In this document: positions 1 to 6,761 of the stretch, one piece after another
How positions within the stretch are numbered: position 1 is the first letter of the stretch
Layout of the letters: the number at the start of each line of letters is the position of its first letter
DNA from: Paludibacteraceae bacterium
GTDB taxonomy: Bacteria; Bacteroidota; Bacteroidia; Bacteroidales; Paludibacteraceae
Direction: 5' to 3'
Assembly: GCA_947471245.1 (NCBI GenBank)
Contig: CANIXM010000031.1
Span: forward strand, 1-10,606
DNA length: 10,606 bases
Program-made: the position numbers and the translations under genes
The notes under the pieces: model-generated
What the model was told of the DNA's origin: nothing
Databases searched by the model: none
What the model saw: only the letters and a program-made list of their open reading frames with translations

Positions 1-1
1 G

Positions 2-496
2 AAAAAACTAACGGGTGCAGACAGCATTGTTGGATATCCTGCAGACAGTATCACCATTCGTGGAATCAAAGACGAAACATCATTAGCGTACCTTTACAAG
101 AAATCCCCAAAAACAACCGAATTCTATTTACCCCTTCACAAATTTGATACGGTTTCGACTTTCATAGTCACAATTCAGAGTAGTTTTATTAAAAAGGAGG
201 CCGATCCGAAAAGGAAAGATAGTATTTTCAATGTGACTTACAAATCTTCAAAAACTGACACCATCACCATAACTCATAGCAATGCAGATAATTATCTATC
301 ACTGGAATGTGGATGTATAAAAGTTTTCAATATCACAAGTGTAAAATCCACGGGGCACTTTATTGACTCTACTCAGGTAAAGATACCGTCAGTCAACAAT
401 CAAATCACCGAAAACATCAAGCTATACACTGACTCAACTCATATTAAAGGACAAGCAATAAAATCCAATGCGCCAACAAATTACATCCTTCGTTAG
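2..496 (+). CDS. DUF6452 family protein, 5' end missing
   Basis: The reading frame is open from base 2 to the TAG at 494-496, giving 164 residues with no N-terminus. A GTG at 233 lies inside the frame, but the protein reads sensibly upstream of it, so it is not the start. The C-terminal part (YLSLECGCIKVFNI, then IDSTQVKIPSVNNQITENIKLY) matches what I remember of the DUF6452 family. These are small Bacteroidota exported proteins, usually with a lipoprotein signal that here would lie left of the window. The function is unknown. The final 22 or so residues (from TDSTHIKG) run beyond where the family usually ends and overlap the next gene by 29 bases, so the two are probably translated from one message. 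Family assignment is from recall, without a profile search. Confidence 0.75.
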   Translation, partial: KKLTGADSIVGYPADSITIRGIKDETSLAYLYKKSPKTTEFYLPLHKFDTVSTFIVTIQSSFIKKEADPKRKDSIFNVTYKSSKTDTITITHSNADNYLSLECGCIKVFNITSVKSTGHFIDSTQVKIPSVNNQITENIKLYTDSTHIKGQAIKSNAPTNYILR

Positions 497-1232
497 CCTA
501 TTAGTTTGCCTGCTTGTACTTCAAAATGGACTAGCACAGCAACAAAAGAAGCTTACTACGAAAACATCAAAAAAAAAGGAACCATTAGTTTTAAATGGAT
601 TCAGAATAGAGACTGACTTAGGTTCAATAATTAGTTCAGTAGCTTTCAAAGACAATATTACCACCTCTATGCAAGTTGGAGCAATTGCTAGTCTATCGAA
701 CAAAATATATCCAACCATCGAAATTGGACAAGCCAATACTTTAAAGCTTATGGCAGATAAGTCCAGCTACTCTAGTAATGGTCTTTTTGAAAAAGTGGGT
801 GTTGATTTCCGAATCAATAAGGCTTTAGAAAATGGCAAACCAACCAACAATCTGATGCTTGTGGGACTTCGAGTGGGCTTGTCAAATTTTGAGTACAACA
901 TCAACAGCCTACCAGTGAAGGATGAGTATTGGGGTGGGTCATCACTTACCAACTATGAAAACCTACGGACAAACAAGGCTTGGTATGAATTTGTGGCTGG
1001 CATCAGAGTAGAAATCGTCAAAAACATATATGTAGGATGGAATGTGAGGTATAAGTCATTATTATCAAAAAGTACAACAGGCGAAATCTATCCTTGGCAC
1101 ATACCTGGATATGGGATTAATATCAATTTCACCCCCAACTGGGAGTTTAATTACACTTTGGGCTATTACTTCAACAGCCCCGAAAAACCCAAAAAACAAG
1201 ATTTGAAAAAAGAACAAATATCAAACAAATAA
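468..1232 (+). CDS. DUF6048 family exported protein, probable outer-membrane beta-barrel
   Basis: This 254-residue protein starts at an ATG inside the end of the DUF6452 gene (29-base overlap). That start gives a clear Sec signal peptide: MRQQ, then a hydrophobic stretch to about residue 22, with likely cleavage at GLA|QQQ. The mature N-terminus is very Lys/Gln/Thr rich (residues 25-40). The rest alternates polar and hydrophobic residues with many aromatics (YVGWNVRYK, WEFNYTLGYYF), as in small outer-membrane beta-barrels, and ends in a Lys-rich tail. DUF6048 genes are commonly found next to DUF6452 genes in Bacteroidales, which supports both calls. The molecular function is unknown. Residues 180-235 contain most of the strand-like segments. 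Co-transcription with the gene upstream is likely. Only 36 bases separate it from tkt. Confidence 0.72.
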   Translation: MRQQITSFVSLLVCLLVLQNGLAQQQKKLTTKTSKKKEPLVLNGFRIETDLGSIISSVAFKDNITTSMQVGAIASLSNKIYPTIEIGQANTLKLMADKSSYSSNGLFEKVGVDFRINKALENGKPTNNLMLVGLRVGLSNFEYNINSLPVKDEYWGGSSLTNYENLRTNKAWYEFVAGIRVEIVKNIYVGWNVRYKSLLSKSTTGEIYPWHIPGYGININFTPNWEFNYTLGYYFNSPEKPKKQDLKKEQISNK

Positions 1233-1268
1233 AAATTAAATAATTATTAACTTACAAATTGCTAACTT

Positions 1269-3293
1269 ATGAATTCTACACAGATTCTTAACCGCGCAGC
1301 AGATAACATTCGTATCTTGGCTGCATCGGCGGTAGAAAAAGCAAAATCAGGTCACCCAGGTGGTGCTATGGGGGGAGCTGATTTCATCAATGTACTTTAC
1401 TCCGAATTCTTGGAGTACGATCCACAAAACCCACGTTGGGAAGGTCGTGACCGTTTCTTCTTGGATCCGGGACACATGTCACCATTGTTGTATTCTGTAC
1501 TTTGTTGTGCTGGAAAATTCACTTTGGATGAAGTTTCTCAGTTTCGTCAATGGGGAAGTCCTACTCCTGGACACCCTGAAGTAGACATTCTACGTGGTAT
1601 CGAAAACACCTCTGGACCACTAGGTCAAGGACATGTATTTGCAGTAGGTGCTGCTATTGCTGCCAAATTTTTGAAAGCTAAATTTGGTGAAGTAATGAAT
1701 CAAACCATCTACACATTTATCTCAGACGGTGGTGTTCAAGAGGAAATTTCACAAGGTGCTGGTCGTCTGGCTGGTCACTTAGGATTGAACAATTTGATCA
1801 TGTTCTATGACTCTAATGACATCCAACTTTCTACTGAAACCAAAGATGTGACAAGCGAAGACGTAGCAAAAAAATACCAAGCTTGGGGATGGAATGTATT
1901 GGAAATCAACGGTAATGACGCTGAGCAAATCCGCAAAGCATTGGTTGAAGCTAAAGCAGAAAACAGCAAACCAACCATCATCATCGGTAAAACTATCATG
2001 GGTAAAGGAGCTGTAAAAGCTGATGGTTCAAGCTTTGAGCGCCAATGTGCTACTCATGGCATGCCATTGAGCGAATGTGGAGCATCTTATGCTGAGTCTA
2101 TCAAAAACTTGGGTGGAAATCCAGAAAATCCATTCGTACTTTTCCCTGAAACTGTAGAATTGTATGCTAAACGTGCTGAAGAATTGAAAGTTATCGTGGC
2201 TACGAAAATGGAAGCTAAAGCAGCATGGGCAAAAGCAAATCCAGAATTGGCAACAAAAATGGATTTCTTCTTCTCTGGCAAAACTCCTGTAATCAATTGG
2301 GACGCAGTGGTTCAAAAACCAGGTCAAGCTACACGTGCTGCTTCTGCAACTGTGTTGGCAGAATTGGCTAAACAAGTGGAGAACATGGTGGTTTCAAGTG
2401 CTGACCTTTCTAACTCTGACAAGACTGACGGATTCCTTAAAAACACCAAAGCCATGACTAAAGATGACTTTAGCGGCGCCTTTCTTCAATCAGGTGTGGC
2501 TGAGTTGACCATGGCATGTGTATGTATCGGTATGAGCCTTCACGGTGGTGTGATTCCAGCATGTGCTACCTTCTTCGTATTCTCTGACTACATGAAACCA
2601 GCTATTCGTATGGCTGCATTGATGGAAATACCTGTGAAATTCATCTGGACACATGATGCTTTCCGCGTAGGTGAAGATGGACCAACTCATGAGCCTGTAG
2701 AGCAAGAAGCTCAAATCCGATTGATGGAAAAACTTCAAAACCACAAAGGACACAACTCCATGTTGGTACTTCGACCTGCTGACGTAGAAGAATGTACAGT
2801 GGCTTGGAAAATGGCTATGGAAAATACTCATACTCCTACAGGTTTGATTCTTTCTCGTCAAAACATTGTAGACCTTCCAGCAGTAGAAGGCCGCAAAGTA
2901 GAAGCTGAGCAAGCTCAAAAAGGTGGATACATCGTAGAATGTGATGGCAACCCTGATGTAATTCTTGTAGCTTCTGGTTCTGAAGTTTCTACATTGAACG
3001 AAGGAGCTGCACTGCTACGTGCTGATGGTGTAAAAATCCGTTTGGTATCTGTACCTTCTGAAGGACTATTCCGCACTCAATCTGCAGAATACCAAGAAAG
3101 TGTACTTCCAAAAGGAGCAAAAATATTTGGTCTAACAGCTGGTCTTCCTGTCAACCTTCAAGGTTTGGTAGGTGCTAATGGAAAAGTGTGGGGATTGGAA
3201 TCATTTGGATTCTCAGCTCCATTCAAAGTACTGGACGAAAAACTTGGATTTACAGCTAAAAACGTTTACGAACAAGTAAAACAAATGTTGTAG
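1269..3293 (+). CDS. tkt: Transketolase
   Basis: This is a full-length transketolase of 674 residues. It transfers two-carbon ketol units between sugar phosphates in the non-oxidative pentose phosphate pathway, using thiamine diphosphate and a divalent metal in the cytosol. Visible landmarks are the N-terminal SGHPGGAMGG (His29), DPGHMSPLLY (His69), TPGHPE (His102), GPLGQG (117-122), and the metal/diphosphate motif SDGGVQEE with Asn183 around residues 152-183. They continue with the ATHGMPL segment, the catalytic Glu412 in GVAELTM of the pyrimidine domain, and GEDGPTHEP with His474. A C-terminal domain follows from about residue 545. Codon choice is strongly biased (GGT, GCT, CGT), as expected for a highly expressed gene and unlike its neighbours. 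The 36-base gap upstream is AT-rich with no clear TAnnTTTG box, so it may be read from upstream or from a promoter inside DUF6048. Confidence 0.97.
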   Translation: MNSTQILNRAADNIRILAASAVEKAKSGHPGGAMGGADFINVLYSEFLEYDPQNPRWEGRDRFFLDPGHMSPLLYSVLCCAGKFTLDEVSQFRQWGSPTPGHPEVDILRGIENTSGPLGQGHVFAVGAAIAAKFLKAKFGEVMNQTIYTFISDGGVQEEISQGAGRLAGHLGLNNLIMFYDSNDIQLSTETKDVTSEDVAKKYQAWGWNVLEINGNDAEQIRKALVEAKAENSKPTIIIGKTIMGKGAVKADGSSFERQCATHGMPLSECGASYAESIKNLGGNPENPFVLFPETVELYAKRAEELKVIVATKMEAKAAWAKANPELATKMDFFFSGKTPVINWDAVVQKPGQATRAASATVLAELAKQVENMVVSSADLSNSDKTDGFLKNTKAMTKDDFSGAFLQSGVAELTMACVCIGMSLHGGVIPACATFFVFSDYMKPAIRMAALMEIPVKFIWTHDAFRVGEDGPTHEPVEQEAQIRLMEKLQNHKGHNSMLVLRPADVEECTVAWKMAMENTHTPTGLILSRQNIVDLPAVEGRKVEAEQAQKGGYIVECDGNPDVILVASGSEVSTLNEGAALLRADGVKIRLVSVPSEGLFRTQSAEYQESVLPKGAKIFGLTAGLPVNLQGLVGANGKVWGLESFGFSAPFKVLDEKLGFTAKNVYEQVKQML

Positions 3294-3298
3294 TAATT

Positions 3299-3386
3299 AC
3301 CCCTAACCCCTAAAGAGTGAGACTGAGTTAGTTTTTTATTACATTTACTAATTTAGTCCTCTTTAGGGGCTAGGGGTCTTTTTTTT
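3299..3386 (+). terminator. Long hairpin with T8 tract ending tkt and touching the mntP start
   Basis: The left arm 3299-3317 (ACCCCTAACCCCTAAAGAG) pairs with 3359-3377 over 19 positions with a single A/C mismatch. The stem continues inward: 3321-3332 pairs with 3347-3358 over 12 positions including two G-U pairs, with a 3-base bulge (3318-3320) and a 14-base loop (3333-3346). Eight T residues at 3379-3386 follow, the classic intrinsic-terminator arrangement, six bases after the tkt stop. The last T is directly followed by the ATG of mntP. The CCCCTAACCCCTAAAG arms resemble dispersed intergenic palindromes I recall from Bacteroidota genomes, so this may also be a copy of a repeat. Confidence 0.8.
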
Positions 3387-3959
3387 ATGGATATAATATC
3401 AATCATCATAATAGGTATTGGTCTTTCCATGGACTGCTTTGCCGTGGCAATAAGCAAAGGAGTGTGTGTTCAGAAAATGGATTGGAAAATGACCATCCGA
3501 ATGGCTTTTCTGTTCGGACTTTTTCAAGCCGTCATGCCATTGATAGGATTCTATGCTGGTATAGGATTCTCTGATTTTATCAAAACCTTTGATCACTGGT
3601 TGGCTCTAGGATTGCTATCCATCATTGGTGGCAAAATGATACTTGAAGGACTCAAAACACAAGATTGCGACTGTGATTGCGACTCAGAGCCTAATCCTTT
3701 CCGCTGGAAAACTCTCCTCACCTTGTCGCTAGCTACTAGCATTGATGCACTGGCCACTGGCATAGTGTTCGTGCCTTACCCTGACTATATCTGGAATGCC
3801 GTAGTAGTGATAGGAAGCATAAGCTTTTTATTTGCCAGCTTAGGAATGAAAATTGGCGTCAGTTTTGGTAAACGATTTAACTTCAAAGTTGAAATTTTTG
3901 GAGGAATTATTTTAATTGCAATAGGTCTTAAAATAGTAATAGAACATCTCTTTTACTAA
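3387..3959 (+). CDS. mntP: Manganese efflux pump MntP
   Basis: This 190-residue integral membrane protein matches the MntP family (formerly YebN/DUF204), which exports Mn(II) from the cytoplasm. Six hydrophobic segments are visible, at about residues 4-22, 37-60, 70-90, 108-128, 135-155 and 168-187. The family's paired acidic motifs are present: SMDCFAV (Asp16) in the first helix and SIDALATG (Asp120) in the fourth. The length is normal for the family. The cytoplasmic-type loop between helices 3 and 4 holds an unusual alternating run DCDCDCD (residues 93-99). The start ATG immediately follows the T8 tract of the hairpin after tkt, so there is no ribosome-binding site and no room for a conventional leader. 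The start is kept because it gives the complete first helix. No TAnnTTTG promoter was found between tkt and this gene, and no recognisable yybP-ykoY manganese riboswitch. Confidence 0.93.
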   Translation: MDIISIIIIGIGLSMDCFAVAISKGVCVQKMDWKMTIRMAFLFGLFQAVMPLIGFYAGIGFSDFIKTFDHWLALGLLSIIGGKMILEGLKTQDCDCDCDSEPNPFRWKTLLTLSLATSIDALATGIVFVPYPDYIWNAVVVIGSISFLFASLGMKIGVSFGKRFNFKVEIFGGIILIAIGLKIVIEHLFY

Positions 3960-3981
3960 ACATTTAGACAGATTCAAAACT

Positions 3982-4001
3982 ATTATTGCAGCGGCAATAA
4001 T
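3982..4001. other. Short perfect hairpin between mntP and the porin gene
   Basis: ATTATTGC (3982-3989) and GCAATAAT (3994-4001) form an 8-bp perfect inverted repeat around the tetraloop AGCG. It begins 22 bases after the mntP stop. Only three T residues follow (4001-4003), then an A-rich stretch, so it is a poor intrinsic terminator in either direction. It could be an mRNA-processing or stability element, or a protein site ahead of the porin gene. The A-rich bases between it and ATG 4025 are typical of Bacteroidota translation initiation regions. Confidence 0.35.
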
Positions 4002-4024
4002 TTAAAACAAAAACAAAATTTATT

Positions 4025-5269
4025 ATGTATTTCAGAAAACTCTTCACACTATTAGCATTAACTATTGCTACATTTTCATTTTCACAAGAAGAACAAAAAG
4101 CAAAATTTTATGGATTTGTCCGTAATGACATTTTCTATAACTCACGTCAAAACTACGAGGCACTTGACGGAATCTTCAACCTCAACCCCAAACCCATAGT
4201 ATTAGATGCCAATGGGATGGACAAGAATGCATGTCCTCAAGCCAATCTCTCATGTATCACTACTCGACTAGGAGTAGATCTACATGGCACTGATATACTA
4301 GGTGCCAAATCAAGCGGCAAGGTAGAGGTGGATTTTGCAGCTGCCAACCTGCTTGGGTCTAACAACATCATGAATGTAGTAAGAATTAGACATGCCTACA
4401 CACAACTCAAATGGACTAAAAGCGAATTACTAATTGGGCAAAATTGGCACCCCATGTTTGTTGCAAGTATGTTACCTAGCAATTTCACTTTCAGTGCTGG
4501 CGCGCCATATCAAACTTTTAGTCGCACACCCATGGTGAGTTTTAAACAACACCTTACTCCCACACTGACATTGACTGGAGCTGCATTATCTCAGCTTCAA
4601 TTTCCTTCGTATGGACCAACAGGTGGAACCAACATCTACATGAAAAAATCTATGACTCCTGAGATTTTTGTAAGTTTAGAAAACAAAACAGAACATTTCA
4701 CTGTAGGAGTAGCGGGTGACTACAAACGATTAAAGCCTAGTTCAAATACTATAAGTTCCTATACGGCCATGTCATACGTGCATTATTCTAGCCCGATGTT
4801 ACAAGTAAAAGCAAAAACTTTGTTGGGTCAAAATCTTTCGGATTTAATTTTACCTTGGGGCTATGGAGTGGGTGCTGCTACAACAGCTAATGACACAGTA
4901 TATGTAAACCAAAATATGTCAAGTAGCTACCTTAATATTGCTTATGGAAAAACAATACAAGTTGGGTTGTTTTTGGGTTATCAAGTAAACTTGGGCACTT
5001 CGGGTGAGTTGTTTGACAAAGACAATGATGCTACCAAAACACAATACATCACTTATCGATTTGGCGAGACAAGTACTTCACAAAACGTACTGAATAATTC
5101 ATACAGAATAGCTCCTCACATTAGCTATAAAATATCTAATTTCATTGTGTGTCTTGAATACGAACGCACTACAGCTGAATATGGAACAATGAATAAACAA
5201 GGCAAAGGTGAAAAGCCTCACAGTGTAACTAACAATAGAGGATTGCTATCAATACTGTATTTGTTTTAG
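4025..5269 (+). CDS. Putative outer-membrane porin (beta-barrel, DcaP-like architecture)
   Basis: This 414-residue protein begins with a signal peptide (MYFRKLFTLLALTIATFSFS, cleavage likely before QEEQ). The mature protein starts with a strand-like KFYGFVRNDIFYNSRQ and continues with many amphipathic strands separated by polar turns, for example GKVEVDFAAANLL, ELLIGQNWHPMFV, HFTVGVAGDYKRL and TIQVGLFLGYQVNL. It ends in GLLSILYLF, and the terminal Phe is the usual BamA recognition signature of outer-membrane barrels. The overall plan, with a lone periplasmic N-terminus and the IGQNWHPMF segment, resembles porins of the DcaP type, but I cannot fix the family or substrate by eye. It is 65 bases downstream of mntP in the same direction. 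Co-transcription is possible but not shown, and no clear TAnnTTTG box was found in the gap. Two cysteines (Cys69, Cys76) lie in an early loop. Confidence 0.6.
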   Translation: MYFRKLFTLLALTIATFSFSQEEQKAKFYGFVRNDIFYNSRQNYEALDGIFNLNPKPIVLDANGMDKNACPQANLSCITTRLGVDLHGTDILGAKSSGKVEVDFAAANLLGSNNIMNVVRIRHAYTQLKWTKSELLIGQNWHPMFVASMLPSNFTFSAGAPYQTFSRTPMVSFKQHLTPTLTLTGAALSQLQFPSYGPTGGTNIYMKKSMTPEIFVSLENKTEHFTVGVAGDYKRLKPSSNTISSYTAMSYVHYSSPMLQVKAKTLLGQNLSDLILPWGYGVGAATTANDTVYVNQNMSSSYLNIAYGKTIQVGLFLGYQVNLGTSGELFDKDNDATKTQYITYRFGETSTSQNVLNNSYRIAPHISYKISNFIVCLEYERTTAEYGTMNKQGKGEKPHSVTNNRGLLSILYLF

Positions 5270-5310
5270 ACAATAAAAAAAGGGAGTTTACAATCTCCCT
5301 TTTTTATTGT
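5270..5310. terminator. Bidirectional terminator between convergent porin and T9SS plug genes
   Basis: The arms 5270-5286 and 5295-5310 are complementary (ACAATA, A7, GGGAG against CTCCC, T6, TATTGT), with one bulged A and an 8-base loop at 5287-5294. On each strand the G/C core (GGGAG/CTCCC) is followed by a T run, so it can stop transcription from both sides. It starts on the base after the porin stop codon. Its right arm contains the stop codon of the leftward gene (5304-5306), so the plug gene's own 3' end forms half of the stem. Confidence 0.85.
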
Positions 5311-6557
5311 CGTGATATCACCTTAAATCCTATCAACTTGTCGTATCTATCACCCCATGGCCGTTGATACACATAGATGCTGTATTCATTGTTGGTCTGC
5401 CAGTAACTTCCATCTACACGCTCAACAGACAGTTGGTTACGATTCTTTTGTTTAAACCAATATTGGTAGTTATACCCTCCTTGCTTCAACAGCATTTCTT
5501 TGGTGTAAGCTTCATTGTCAAATGAATAGTTCATTTTTACAGACTCATCTAATTGATTGAAATTGAACTCACCACCCAAATAGATGGACCCGTCAAAAAA
5601 AGGCTCTTTAGTAGGAATACTGAAATGCACATACACATAATCAGCTTCCACTTCTGGGTCAAAAGCTCGCTGCACATTGATAACATATCTACCATTCACA
5701 TCAAAGTTTTGGGTATAAGTCTTAGCAGTCTGAATTTTATTGGGCAATAAAAAAGCGTGATAGTTAGGACGAAGCATTCTCACATAATCAACACCAGCAC
5801 CACCCACCAATACTGACGAAATATCAAATCGATGATACTCATTTCCTCCTTCGAATATCAATTCATTTCTGCTAAAATAATTCAGTTTTGAATCGGTAAA
5901 AGAAGTTGGCTGCAGATTCACAACTTGATTGTCAGTACGATTATTCTGCCTTACCACCACCTTTACTTCCGCAAGAATATCTTTGGTGGGATAACCGGCT
6001 AAATCAACTTCAAAATCCAATTGTTGAAGCCTTGTATTTAACTCAGTGTCGGTGTTACCACGTATAAGACCAGAAATTTTGGCTCGAGAGTCATAAACTG
6101 AGAAGCAAGCCTGAGCTACAGGACTGTCAATTTGATTGTCCTCATAAACATACACGATATAATTCCCCGTAATTTTAAATGAAATATCATCATTGGGAAA
6201 ACTAAACGAATAATTGGTATAAATCACAGTAGTGGTTTGTGACAACTTGATGTCGGTAATATTGGCATTTGTAAATCCGTTGAGATACTCATTGGAATTA
6301 ATATTGGAAGGTGTCCAGTCGGCATTGCAGTGGATAATCCTGTAACCATAAGCATGCGCATTGTGAGACATTTCATCAAATGAGACTTTAATTTGATCTT
6401 GACTGCCAAGCTGTATGACTGGGAGACTTAGATTAGTTCCCTTAATTCCAACTTGTAAAGTACGGATATTGGGATTGAAAATTTTGGAGGTGGGTGTAGC
6501 TTGACCGAAAGCCAGTAGGCAAGAAATGGTATAGATAAATATTACAAGTATTCTCAT
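5304..6557 (-). CDS. Type IX secretion system plug protein (DUF5103 family)
   Basis: From the chosen ATG at 6557 this is a 417-residue exported protein: a signal peptide MRILVIFIYTISCLLAFGQ, then a beta-rich mature part. Recognisable family features are the early IRTLQVGIKG segment, the QIKVSFDEM/YGYRIIHCNADW/YLNGF block (about residues 55-95), LPNKIQTAKTYTQNFDVNGRYVI, VHFSIPTKEPFFDGSIYLGGEFN, and the C-terminal YDKLIGFKVISRQ. DUF5103 has been recognised as the plug that seals the periplasmic side of the SprA (Sov) translocon of the type IX secretion system, so a T9SS elsewhere in this genome is implied. The frame stays open 37 codons further to an ATG at 6668. That extension (MGVVNQGYNENKQQ...) is charged and would bury the signal peptide, so I reject it. 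An AG-rich stretch lies about 16-28 bases before 6557. Confidence 0.85.
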   Translation of the reverse strand: MRILVIFIYTISCLLAFGQATPTSKIFNPNIRTLQVGIKGTNLSLPVIQLGSQDQIKVSFDEMSHNAHAYGYRIIHCNADWTPSNINSNEYLNGFTNANITDIKLSQTTTVIYTNYSFSFPNDDISFKITGNYIVYVYEDNQIDSPVAQACFSVYDSRAKISGLIRGNTDTELNTRLQQLDFEVDLAGYPTKDILAEVKVVVRQNNRTDNQVVNLQPTSFTDSKLNYFSRNELIFEGGNEYHRFDISSVLVGGAGVDYVRMLRPNYHAFLLPNKIQTAKTYTQNFDVNGRYVINVQRAFDPEVEADYVYVHFSIPTKEPFFDGSIYLGGEFNFNQLDESVKMNYSFDNEAYTKEMLLKQGGYNYQYWFKQKNRNQLSVERVDGSYWQTNNEYSIYVYQRPWGDRYDKLIGFKVISRQ

Positions 6558-6690
6558 CTGTTTGTAATTTAGCCCTTCTTCTCTACGTTTATAGTGAGAA
6601 AAACTCTGAGGTGATTTGAGTTTGGATTGCTGCTTATTCTCATTATAACCTTGATTTACAACTCCCATAATGTGTTCAAAAACTCAATTC

Positions 6691-6726
6691 CAAACATAGC
6701 ATTTTTATAGTATTAAGTGACAAAAA
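6691..6726 (-). promoter_or_regulatory. Candidate promoter for the T9SS plug gene
   Basis: On the minus strand TATGTTTG (6698-6691) fits the Bacteroidota -7 consensus TAnnTTTG exactly. A TTTTTG run (6726-6721) lies 22 bases upstream as a possible -33 box, slightly wider than the usual spacing. Transcription would begin near 6685, giving a leader of about 125-130 nt to ATG 6557. It is the only consensus -7 box I found between the lipoprotein stop and the plug gene. Confidence 0.5.
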
Positions 6727-6761
6727 CTATAACAGACTAATAGTTGGAAAGTAAGCACTTA
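6714..6761 (-). terminator. Weak nested inverted repeats after the lipoprotein gene
   Basis: Immediately past the lipoprotein stop, 6756-6761 pairs with 6714-6719 (CACTTA/TAAGTG) and, nested within, 6740-6745 pairs with 6725-6730 (ATAGTT/AACTAT). On the minus strand the inner stem runs into TTTTTG. The stems are short and AT-rich, and the T run is broken, so termination here would be leaky at best. It overlaps the -33 region of the plug gene's candidate promoter. Confidence 0.25.

Noticed and set aside
233..496. Separate small gene starting at GTG 233
   Set aside because: The same frame is open and protein-like back to base 2, so the GTG is an internal Val codon of the DUF6452 gene.
2490..2918. 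Long open frame on the minus strand inside tkt
   Set aside because: It is antisense to highly conserved transketolase motifs and has an unnatural composition (many Ser, Cys, His and Phe). It reflects the strong codon bias of tkt.
3294..3386. yybP-ykoY manganese riboswitch before mntP
   Set aside because: This would be the expected regulator, but the region is filled by a simple long hairpin and I see none of the conserved junction sequence of that riboswitch.
3982..4001. Intrinsic terminator for mntP
   Set aside because: The hairpin is perfect but followed by only three T residues and then A-rich sequence, so it is listed as an unassigned hairpin instead.
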